Origin: Flavobacteriaceae bacterium
Lineage (GTDB): Bacteria; Bacteroidota; Bacteroidia; Flavobacteriales; Flavobacteriaceae
DNA length: 58,292 bases
Direction of reading: 5' to 3'
NCBI GenBank assembly: GCA_029238515.1
Contig: JAQWFW010000038.1
Coordinates: forward strand, 1-58,292
Part shown: positions 51,703-58,292 of the stretch, in pieces
Numbering within the stretch: position 1 is the stretch's first letter
Layout of the letters: each line of letters begins with the position of its first letter
The notes under the pieces: generated by a model
Database searches by the model: none
What the model was told of the DNA's origin: nothing
What the model saw: the letters and a program-made list of their open reading frames with translations, nothing else
Program-made: the position numbers and the translations under genes

Positions 51703-53033
51703 CGCTCCACAACTGCTGAAACAAATTCGAAACGCACCAAACCATCTTGGTCAATTTCTCTTAGAGATACCTCATGTGTTGTATTGACTAAATTCGGATT
51801 CCAGGGTGCCTTTACTTTGACATAGTTTCGCGTAAATCCGTGAATATATCCCTCCTTATTTTCACCTTCAAACAACACATTTTGAATTGAACCCAACTGT
51901 GATTCATAAAAAGCTCTGCGCTTTTTTGCCGAAAGCCCGCGCAACATTTTGCTACGCTTGCTGCGAACAGCTTTAGGGACTTTTCCGTCCATGGTTGCAG
52001 CTACAGTATTTGGGCGTTCAGAATAAGAAAAAACATGGAGGTAAGAGATATCCAAATTATTTAAAAACTCATAGGTTTCTAGAAACAACTCGTCTGTTTC
52101 ACCTGGAAAACCAACAATGACATCAACGCCAATACAGGCATTTGGCATTTTTGATTTTATATGCGCTACCCTATCAATATAGAGTTCTTTCAAATAACGT
52201 CGGCGCATTAACTTGAGCAACGCATTGCTTCCACTTTGTAGCGGGACATGAAAATGAGGAACAAAATTATCGCTTTGTGCCACAAAATCTATAGTTTCAT
52301 TCTTTAGAAGATTTGGTTCAATAGAAGATATACGAACCCGTTCCAATCCTTCCACTTTGTCTAAGGCCTGAACCAATTCAAAAAAAGTATGTTCGTGTTT
52401 TTTATTGCCAAATTCACCTTTTCCATAATCACCAATATTTACGCCAGTAAGTACAATCTCCTTAATGCCTTTTTGAGTAATTTCACGTGCATTTTTTAAA
52501 ACATTAGAAAGCGTATCACTTCTAGAAATACCTCGTGCCAATGGAATAGTACAATAGGTACATTTGTAGTCACAACCGTCCTGAACTTTTAAAAATGCAC
52601 GGGTACGATCTCCAAAAGAATAACTACCAACATAAAAATCGGCATCCTCTATTTCACAAGAATGAATCGCACCAACTTCTTTTTTGGTTAAATCGTTTAA
52701 ATAATCTGTGATTTTGAATTTTTCGGCAGCGCCAAGTACTAAATCGACACCATTTACGTCGGCAAGTGCTTTGGGTTGAAGCTGTGCGTAGCATCCAATG
52801 GCTATAATAAAGGCCTCCGAATTTGCCTTTTGGGCTTGTTTAACAATAGTTTTAAAACGCTTATCGGCATTCTCTGTAACAGAACATGTATTGATGACGT
52901 AAACATCTGCTGACTCTGAAAAATCTACACGATCGAAGTCTTCCTGTTCAAAATCTCGAGCAATTGTAGATGTTTCTGAAAAATTCAGCTTACACCCAAG
53001 AGTATAAAATGCGACTTTTTTTTTGGCGTTCAT
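51699..53033 (-). CDS. mtaB: tRNA t6A37 methylthiotransferase
   Basis: A 444-residue radical-SAM methylthiotransferase. It has the N-terminal UPF0004 domain with cysteines (YTLGCKLNFSET, NTCSVTENADKR, IGCYAQLQP), the radical-SAM CxxxCxxC motif (GCDYKCTYCTIP), and a C-terminal TRAM domain. It converts t6A to ms2t6A at position 37 of tRNA. Confidence 0.95.
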   Translation of the reverse strand: MNAKKKVAFYTLGCKLNFSETSTIARDFEQEDFDRVDFSESADVYVINTCSVTENADKRFKTIVKQAQKANSEAFIIAIGCYAQLQPKALADVNGVDLVLGAAEKFKITDYLNDLTKKEVGAIHSCEIEDADFYVGSYSFGDRTRAFLKVQDGCDYKCTYCTIPLARGISRSDTLSNVLKNAREITQKGIKEIVLTGVNIGDYGKGEFGNKKHEHTFFELVQALDKVEGLERVRISSIEPNLLKNETIDFVAQSDNFVPHFHVPLQSGSNALLKLMRRRYLKELYIDRVAHIKSKMPNACIGVDVIVGFPGETDELFLETYEFLNNLDISYLHVFSYSERPNTVAATMDGKVPKAVRSKRSKMLRGLSAKKRRAFYESQLGSIQNVLFEGENKEGYIHGFTRNYVKVKAPWNPNLVNTTHEVSLREIDQDGLVRFEFVSAVVER

Positions 53034-53078
53034 TCTTGTACTTTTACAAAGTGAACAAATTTACAACTAACAAGCTGA

Positions 53079-54701
53079 ATGACAAAGTGCACTACTAATT
53101 TCTTTATCTACAACCGATGGATCATCGTCTTCTTAATATTGACCATTTTTGGGTGTCAGCATTCAAAAAAAATCAACAGAGATTCAGACGTATTTCGATA
53201 CAATGAGCACAAGAATATCAGTGGATTAGATCCTGCTTTTGCCAAAGATAATGCAGATATTTGGGCTGTTCATCAGCTTTTCAATGGGTTGGTTCAGATG
53301 GATAATGACATGAATATTATACCCTGTATTGCAACTTCATGGAGTATTTCTGAGACAGGAACACGCTATACGTTTAAGCTTAGAAAAGATGTACTGTATC
53401 ATCCTCATGAACAATTTGGTGTTGGCAAGACAAGGCCTGTAACGGCAGATGATTTTGTGTACAGCTTCCAGCGATTGAGTGATCCCAAGGTGGCCTCCCC
53501 AGGAGGTTGGGTTCTTGGTACAGTTGATAATTATAAAGCAATAAACAAAAGCACATTTGAAATAAAACTCAAATACCCATTTCCAGCATTTTTGGGGTTA
53601 CTCAGCATGAAATATTTCAGTGTCGTTCCAAAAGAAATTGTAGAATTTTATGGACCATCATTTAGAGCTAACCCAATAGGAACAGGGCCATTCAAATTCA
53701 AATACTGGTCGGAAAACAACAAATTGGTATTTCGTAAGCACAAGCAGTATTTCGAAGTTGATAAAGACGGAAAAAAACTTCCACATCTGGAGGCCATAGC
53801 CATTACTTTTTTACCTGATAAACAAAGTGAATATCTTCAATTTGTTCAAGGGAATTTAGATTTTGTTTCTGGATTGGATGCATCCTACAAAGATGATATT
53901 TTAACACCAAAAGGAGAACTCAACCCAAAATATGCAGCGCAAGTTCAGATGTTGCGTAGCCCGTATTTAAACACAGAATATTTGGGCTTTTTTATGCCGT
54001 CTGAAACCTCTGAAGTTGAAAGTGCACTCATCAGACAAGCCATTAATTATGGCTTTGACCGAAAAAAAATGATGGTTTATCTCAGAAATGGAATTGGGAT
54101 TCCTGCACATGGCGGATTCATTCCTAAGGGTCTTCCTGGTTACAACGATACAATTGGCTACACTTATCAACCTGAAAAAGCAAAAGCACTAGTTCGAGAA
54201 TACAAAACACTATCGAAAAATCCAGCGCCAACCATTACCATTACAACCAATGAAAATTACTTGAATTTTTGCGAATACATCCAACGTGCTTTGCTTGATA
54301 TTGGACTTACTGTAGAAATTGAGGTGATGCCTGCGTCTGCATTAAAAACAGCAAAAGCCAATGGTAAATTGGATGTTTTTCGCGCCAGCTGGGTCGCCGA
54401 TTATCCTGATGCTGAAAATTATTTATCCTTATTTTACAGCGAGAATTTTACGCCAAATGGACCAAATTACACCCATTTTAAAAACGATAAATTCGATCAA
54501 CTTTACAGGCGTTCACTATCTGAATCGGATACAAAAACACGCCTTGAATTATACAAAAAAATGGATCAAATCGTCATTCAAAAAGCTCCTGTTGTGGTTT
54601 TGTTTTATGATGAAGTTTTACGCTTTGTGCAAAAAAATATTTCTGGACTAGGCATTAATCCTACCAATTTATTGGAAATCAAAAATGTACAAAAAAATTA
54701 G
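53079..54701 (+). CDS. ABC-type peptide substrate-binding lipoprotein
   Basis: A 540-residue DppA/OppA-like (SBP_bac_5) protein with a lipoprotein signal (RWIIVFLILTIFGCQHS). It contains the family pattern VTADDFVYSFQRLSDP, RANPIGTGPFKFKYW and LDVFRASWVADYPDAENYLSLFY. Peptide or nickel/heme binding are possibilities. No permease or ATPase genes are adjacent. Confidence 0.92.
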   Translation: MTKCTTNFFIYNRWIIVFLILTIFGCQHSKKINRDSDVFRYNEHKNISGLDPAFAKDNADIWAVHQLFNGLVQMDNDMNIIPCIATSWSISETGTRYTFKLRKDVLYHPHEQFGVGKTRPVTADDFVYSFQRLSDPKVASPGGWVLGTVDNYKAINKSTFEIKLKYPFPAFLGLLSMKYFSVVPKEIVEFYGPSFRANPIGTGPFKFKYWSENNKLVFRKHKQYFEVDKDGKKLPHLEAIAITFLPDKQSEYLQFVQGNLDFVSGLDASYKDDILTPKGELNPKYAAQVQMLRSPYLNTEYLGFFMPSETSEVESALIRQAINYGFDRKKMMVYLRNGIGIPAHGGFIPKGLPGYNDTIGYTYQPEKAKALVREYKTLSKNPAPTITITTNENYLNFCEYIQRALLDIGLTVEIEVMPASALKTAKANGKLDVFRASWVADYPDAENYLSLFYSENFTPNGPNYTHFKNDKFDQLYRRSLSESDTKTRLELYKKMDQIVIQKAPVVVLFYDEVLRFVQKNISGLGINPTNLLEIKNVQKN

Positions 54702-55873
54702 GTGCTTCTAAATTTTTTGGATTGATCAAACACTTCGGAAAGAATAGTGTCGTCATGTTCTGAAAATTCTACTCCTCGCCTTTTCATCACTACTTTAGCA
54801 ACTTCAAAAGCTTTTGAAGTTAAATACGTACTGAAACCACTGTGTCCACCCCAACTGAAACTTGGAATGAAATTTCGCGGAAATCCACTACCAAAAACAT
54901 TGGCACTTACACCCACAACAGTTCCTGTATTGAACATGGTATTGATGCCACATTTGCTATGATCGCCCATCATGAGTCCACAAAACTGTAGCCCTGTTTT
55001 TGCAAAATTTTCAGTGTCATAATTCCATAAACGCACCTCGGTATAGTTGTTTTTAAGGTTAGATGTATTGGTGTCGGCACCCAAATTGCACCACTCGCCA
55101 ATGACCGAATTACCTAAAAATCCATCATGTGCTTTGTTTGAATACCCAAACAAAACAGAATTGTTAACCTCGCCCCCTACTTTGGAATGGGGGCCAATGG
55201 TTGTTGGGCCATAAATTTTTGCACCCATTTTAAGAACAGAATTTTCGCAAAGTGCAAAAGGACCTCGAACCAAACTACCCTCCATTATTTCTGCATTTTT
55301 CCCAATATAAATAGGGCCATTTGTGGCATTTAAAACGCAATGCGGTAGCGTGGCACCTTCTTCAATAAAAATTTTTGCTGGATTAAAAGCAACCGTTTTT
55401 TCTGGAATGGGTTGAGAGCTTCTGTTTTTTGTAATCAACTGAAAATCTGCTTCAATCGCTGCACCATTCAATTGAAAAATAGACCAAGTGTTTTTGATGA
55501 CCAGAACAGATTCTGGACAACTTATGGACTCAAAAGCAGTAAAATCTATGTTTTCTTGTGTTTCTGCTGATCTAAAGGCCACCACAGTTTCTCCATCAAA
55601 TATGGCTTGTTTTGGCTCAAGGCTTTGAATCATTTCCACTAAATCCTCGTTCGGAGTATAAGATGCATTGATGAGCGTATTTTCTTCCATTTCAACCATA
55701 GGGAATTTGGATACAAGGTAATCCTCTGTTATGGTTGTGATGGTACTGCCCAAGACCATTTCCCATTTCTCGCGAATAGTCAAGATCCCTACACGGATGT
55801 CTGCAACAGGTCTGGTATAAGTAAACGGCAAGAGCGCGTTTCTAAAAGGGCCATCAAACAGAATATAATTCAT
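54698..55873 (-). CDS. GlmU-like sugar-nucleotidyltransferase/acyltransferase
   Basis: A 391-residue protein with an N-terminal NTP_transf_4-like domain (YILFDGPFRNALLPFTYTRPVADIRVGI) and a C-terminal left-handed beta-helix of hexapeptide repeats (IYIGKNAEIMEGSLVRGPFAL, NSVLKMGAKIYGPTTIGPHSKVGGEV). This is the 'GlmU family protein' of Bacteroidota, of uncertain substrate. Convergent with the substrate-binding protein gene, overlapping by 4 bases. Confidence 0.9.
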   Translation of the reverse strand: MNYILFDGPFRNALLPFTYTRPVADIRVGILTIREKWEMVLGSTITTITEDYLVSKFPMVEMEENTLINASYTPNEDLVEMIQSLEPKQAIFDGETVVAFRSAETQENIDFTAFESISCPESVLVIKNTWSIFQLNGAAIEADFQLITKNRSSQPIPEKTVAFNPAKIFIEEGATLPHCVLNATNGPIYIGKNAEIMEGSLVRGPFALCENSVLKMGAKIYGPTTIGPHSKVGGEVNNSVLFGYSNKAHDGFLGNSVIGEWCNLGADTNTSNLKNNYTEVRLWNYDTENFAKTGLQFCGLMMGDHSKCGINTMFNTGTVVGVSANVFGSGFPRNFIPSFSWGGHSGFSTYLTSKAFEVAKVVMKRRGVEFSEHDDTILSEVFDQSKKFRST

Positions 55874-55900
55874 CTACAATCTTTTTGTAAAAGTAATAAA

Positions 55901-55927
55901 AAAGCCCTTCATTTGATGAAGGGCATA
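55901..55927 (-). terminator. Terminator of rpmE2 (before the GlmU-like gene)
   Basis: GCCCTTCAT (55904-55912) and ATGAAGGGC (55916-55924) form a perfect 9-base-pair stem with a 3-base loop; on the minus strand a T run follows. Confidence 0.87.
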
Positions 55928-55950
55928 GTTTTATATCGTGTTGTGCTAAA

Positions 55951-56202
55951 TTATTTCTTAAACTTAGCGTATTTTGTTTTGAATTTATCAATACGTCCTG
56001 CAGTATCTACAAGTTTAGATTTACCAGTGTAGTACGGGTGAGATGTTCTAGAAATTTCCATTTTGACAAGTGGATACTCTACACCGTCAACTTCTAAAGT
56101 CTCGTTAGTATCGGCAGTAGATTTAGTTAAAAAAACATCGTCGTTGGACATGTCTTTAAACGCAACTAATCTGTAATTTTCTGGATGTATATCTTTTTTC
56201 AT
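55951..56202 (-). CDS. rpmE2: 50S ribosomal protein L31, type B
   Basis: An 83-residue type B L31: [63 protein letters not shown] shown in parts. It lacks the CxxC zinc motif of type A L31. Single gene with its own terminator. Confidence 0.97.
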   Translation of the reverse strand: MKKDIHPENYRLVAFKDMSNDDVFLTKSTADTNETLEVDGVEYPLVKMEISRTSHPYYTGKSKLVDTAGRIDKFKTKYAKFKK

Positions 56203-56318
56203 CTCTTTTGTATTTAATTCGATTTTTTATCGAGTTGCAAATTTAACTATTTTTTATAAATCTACAATGGTTTATACTATTTTTTTAAAAACACCAAAAA
56301 ACAAATGTTTACGTTAAG

Positions 56319-56669
56319 TCAACGCTTGTTTTTAAATGATTCTATAAGCTTTTTTAGGGAATTTTGAGCAGCTTTAATGTCTTCCACAAGCTCTTGATGT
56401 TTTTCTGAATCCGTTGGATTTATATCAAAATTCTGAAAAAGCTGAGCGAGGTTTTCGTTGGCTTGGGCGTCTTCCTCATCTATAAAATACATAAAATCGA
56501 CATGAAACACTTTACAAAGCTTATATAAAAATTGAATGGTAAATTTATTGGTTTTACCGCTTTCAATTCGTGACAAATGGCTTTGTTCTGTATCAAGCAT
56601 ACTGGCCAGCGCGGATTGGCTTATCCTGTGGCTTTCTCTGAGGCGTTTTATTTTAATCCCAATATTCAT
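56319..56669 (-). CDS. XRE-family transcriptional regulator
   Basis: A 116-residue protein with an N-terminal HTH (IKIKRLRESHRISQSALASML, TEQSHLSRIESGKTNK) and a helical C-terminal part. The ATG at 56669 is chosen because the HTH starts here; the longer frame adds 31 unlike residues that read through the repeats upstream. Candidate operator repeats lie at 56672-56708. Divergent from the outer-membrane barrel gene, a possible target. Confidence 0.9.
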   Translation of the reverse strand: MNIGIKIKRLRESHRISQSALASMLDTEQSHLSRIESGKTNKFTIQFLYKLCKVFHVDFMYFIDEEDAQANENLAQLFQNFDINPTDSEKHQELVEDIKAAQNSLKKLIESFKNKR

Positions 56670-56671
56670 TT

Positions 56672-56708
56672 TATGCGTTTTTGCATAAATTAAATTGGTT
56701 TTTGCATA
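56672..56708 (-). promoter_or_regulatory. Tandem TATGCAAAAAC repeats upstream of the XRE gene
   Basis: The string GTTTTTGCATA occurs at 56677-56687 and 56698-56708, exactly 21 bases (two helical turns) apart. The proximal copy also forms a palindrome TATGC-N6-GCATA (56672-56687). Typical of an autoregulatory operator, 2 bases from the XRE start. Confidence 0.6.
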
Positions 56709-56901
56709 GGTCAACGGGTATAAATTTAAGAATTTTACACAGAAACAGCACCCAAACGGCATGAATTTTTATACACCCTCAACAGAAAGCCGTCCACTTT
56801 TTGGACATTTCATCTCACAAATACCTGTTTTAGAGGATTTTAAGTTCACAAGCGTTGGGCTGCTTCTTAAAAAAAACAGCCCTCTATTTAAAAATATAAT
56901 C

Positions 56902-57582
56902 ATGAAAAAAATATATATACTACTCTTAGGGTTTATCAGTCTTACTCTATTTGATCAAAACACTCAAGATGACGACCAGCGAAACGGAAGTTTATTTTTT
57001 TCGGTGGGTACACAATATAGAATTACACCTATATATGAATACCGTTCTCCCGTTATTTTTAAAGCAGGAGAAAACATTAACCGTGCAACGCAAATTGATT
57101 CACAAAACTCTGGTCCTGCTTTGTTTTATACATTGGATTATTATATCACTAAAAACTTATCTTTGGGCTTTTCGCACAGTATGCGCTACGATCTCATAAC
57201 AATGGGAGGACATGAAATTCCAGGGGATAAGGGATTTCAATCCGCAGACTACGGGTTAATTTTTGGGTATACTGTGTATTTGGACTACCACATCAAGGCC
57301 TTTAAAAATGCTGAGCTGGTTGTTCATCTCGGAAAATCGCGACTAAATATAGGAACAGACTTTACAAGTAAGCAAACATTTTACGTCAATAATACTGCTG
57401 TGCCTTCCTATAGTCAAGAAGATTTTGCTTACTTTGCTTGGGATTTTGCACTGGGATACAAAAAGAAAAAATTTAGCTTTACCATTGGGGCTTACACCAC
57501 ATCAGTGACCAATTATGCTTATATAGACGATTTTATTATACCTTACTTTTCGTTTAAGTACAACCTAGGTACATTATTTTAG
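56902..57582 (+). CDS. Outer-membrane beta-barrel protein
   Basis: A 226-residue protein. The ATG at 56902 is chosen as a signal peptide follows (KKIYILLLGFISLTLF); an in-frame start at 56761 would put 47 residues ahead of it. The mature part shows alternating hydrophobic strands (SGPALFYTLDYYITKNLSLGFSHS; FAYFAWDFALGYKKKKFSFTIGAY) and ends in YFSFKYNLGTLF, so a barrel with 8-10 strands is likely. The leader contains a GGGCTG/CAGCCC hairpin (56857-56882). Confidence 0.78.
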   Translation: MKKIYILLLGFISLTLFDQNTQDDDQRNGSLFFSVGTQYRITPIYEYRSPVIFKAGENINRATQIDSQNSGPALFYTLDYYITKNLSLGFSHSMRYDLITMGGHEIPGDKGFQSADYGLIFGYTVYLDYHIKAFKNAELVVHLGKSRLNIGTDFTSKQTFYVNNTAVPSYSQEDFAYFAWDFALGYKKKKFSFTIGAYTTSVTNYAYIDDFIIPYFSFKYNLGTLF

Positions 57583-57662
57583 ATTGGTAAATCGTTGTCA
57601 TCAAATTGTAACAATTTGTAATCCCTTGCGTCTTACCTTTAAAATTAATTAAATTATATCTT

Positions 57663-58193
57663 ATGGAACCAACCAACAAATCAAATTCAATCAATCTTGG
57701 GCTGTATTTAGGCGCTACACTAGCTGCTGTTATTGTCCTTATTTATGCTATCAACCTTGACCTTATGGTCGAATGGTGGTTAAGCGTTGCTTTGCTTGTC
57801 ATCGTTATCGCTTTTGGTGTTGTATCGGCCAAACGCGCCAAAAACAACAATGGAGGATTTCTTTCATTCAAAGAGGCCTTTGTGAATTATTTCATCACCA
57901 TTGCTGTAGGAACAGCCATTAGTGTAGTAGTCGGAGTTGTAATTTTTAACTTCGTCGATCCAGAAGCCGCTACACACCTCAACGAGCAAATCCTTTTAAA
58001 ATCAAAACAAATGATGGAAGGATTTGGCATGCCAGAAGACGCCATGGCAGCGGCACTTGATGAAGCGAGCAAAAAAAATAACTACTCGGTAGGATCTCAA
58101 CTACAATCCTATGTATTTAGCTTGGCTTTATATGCTGTAATTGGATTGATCGTTGCACTAATCGTTAAAAAAACAAATACAAGCGAAGCTTAA
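57663..58193 (+). CDS. DUF4199 membrane protein
   Basis: A 176-residue protein with four hydrophobic segments (LGLYLGATLAAVIVLIYAI; WWLSVALLVIVIAFGVV; FITIAVGTAISVVVGVVIF; YVFSLALYAVIGLIVALIV) matching DUF4199. It lies just ahead of a family 2 glycosyltransferase gene, a conserved pairing in Bacteroidota, so it may be an accessory of polyprenyl-sugar synthesis. Confidence 0.9.
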   Translation: MEPTNKSNSINLGLYLGATLAAVIVLIYAINLDLMVEWWLSVALLVIVIAFGVVSAKRAKNNNGGFLSFKEAFVNYFITIAVGTAISVVVGVVIFNFVDPEAATHLNEQILLKSKQMMEGFGMPEDAMAAALDEASKKNNYSVGSQLQSYVFSLALYAVIGLIVALIVKKTNTSEA

Positions 58194-58226
58194 TTTCGCT
58201 ATTTTTGGGGTTCGTAAGTCGATTGT

Positions 58227-58292
58227 ATGGATATTTCTGTCGTTATACCCCTTTTGGATGAGCAAGACTCATTGGTAGAACTCCACGATTGG
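58227..58292 (+). CDS. Family 2 glycosyltransferase, N-terminal fragment (cut by window end)
   Basis: The window ends 22 codons into this gene. The visible start MDISVVIPLLDEQDSL has the GT2 strand with the conserved VVIP and the loop with E before the first helix, as in dolichol-phosphate-mannose-synthase-like enzymes. Starts 33 bases after DUF4199. Confidence 0.85.
   Translation, partial: MDISVVIPLLDEQDSLVELHDW

Noticed and set aside
53079-54701. Complete peptide ABC transporter
   Set aside because: Only the substrate-binding lipoprotein is present; neighbours are mtaB and a GlmU-like gene.
56761-56901. N-terminal extension of the barrel protein from an ATG at 56761
   Set aside because: It would place 47 residues before a clear signal peptide, so the internal ATG at 56902 is preferred.
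1-58292. CRISPR arrays, insertion sequences, rRNA genes
   Set aside because: No regularly spaced repeats, no transposase reading frames and no rRNA-like sequence were seen; the only mobile-element sign is the recombinase at the left edge.

Overview
The window is chromosome of a marine-type Flavobacteriaceae bacterium (Bacteroidota). This rests on the low GC, many -7 boxes of the form TAnnTTTG, a type A T9SS sorting domain, Bacteroidota-typical small families (DUF4290, DUF4252, DUF4199, DUF5777, DUF6495, Lacal_2735-like), S6-S18-L9 without ssb, and a MurA with Asp in place of the catalytic Cys. No rRNA, CRISPR array or insertion sequence is visible. Coding density is high; the only gene-free stretch over 300 bases (42064-42398) holds a cobalamin riboswitch.

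Left edge (1-1528): a large serine recombinase gene, cut by the window edge, abuts a comM gene broken inside its conserved RSPHHTISD block. This looks like one end of an integrated element in comM, with the element extending left, out of the window.

1587-12555 is a two-operon light and oxidative damage island. It holds three photolyase/cryptochrome genes (Cry-DASH, an FeS-type bacterial photolyase and a class I CPD photolyase), GTP cyclohydrolase I, TspO, a glutathione peroxidase, a flavin reductase, an AarF/ABC1 kinase, a TetR regulator, a short-chain dehydrogenase, SRPBCC, and small proteins including DUF2256 and DUF2805. The operons start with a nearly identical 22-base motif, each exactly 26 bases upstream of a -7 box, so they are probably co-regulated.

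12562-37481 is mostly housekeeping: murA, DUF4290, recQ (with a frameshifted tail), fmt, an aminotransferase, tRNA-Met, hisS, ribosomal genes, an orphan LytTR regulator with a degenerate receiver, priA, nadC, rlmH, a RdgB-like NTP pyrophosphatase, a DEAD-box helicase, a glycosyltransferase and purB. 36372-40058 is an ECF sigma / DUF4252 / S41 protease unit.

40060-46420 is an envelope region: a riboswitch-controlled TonB receptor (B12 uptake), a divergent DUF6580 membrane protein, and a divergent cluster of envelope and redox-like proteins. One side encodes an OB-fold protein, ankyrin protein, DOMON-T9SS protein and DUF5777 barrel; the other a c-type cytochrome lipoprotein and YceI. This cluster and the light island are the best candidates for incompletely described systems. 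46440-58292 returns to core genes (carB, rpmH, a lytic transglycosylase, mtaB, a GlmU-like protein, rpmE2, an XRE regulator with repeated upstream sites, DUF4199) and ends in a truncated family 2 glycosyltransferase.
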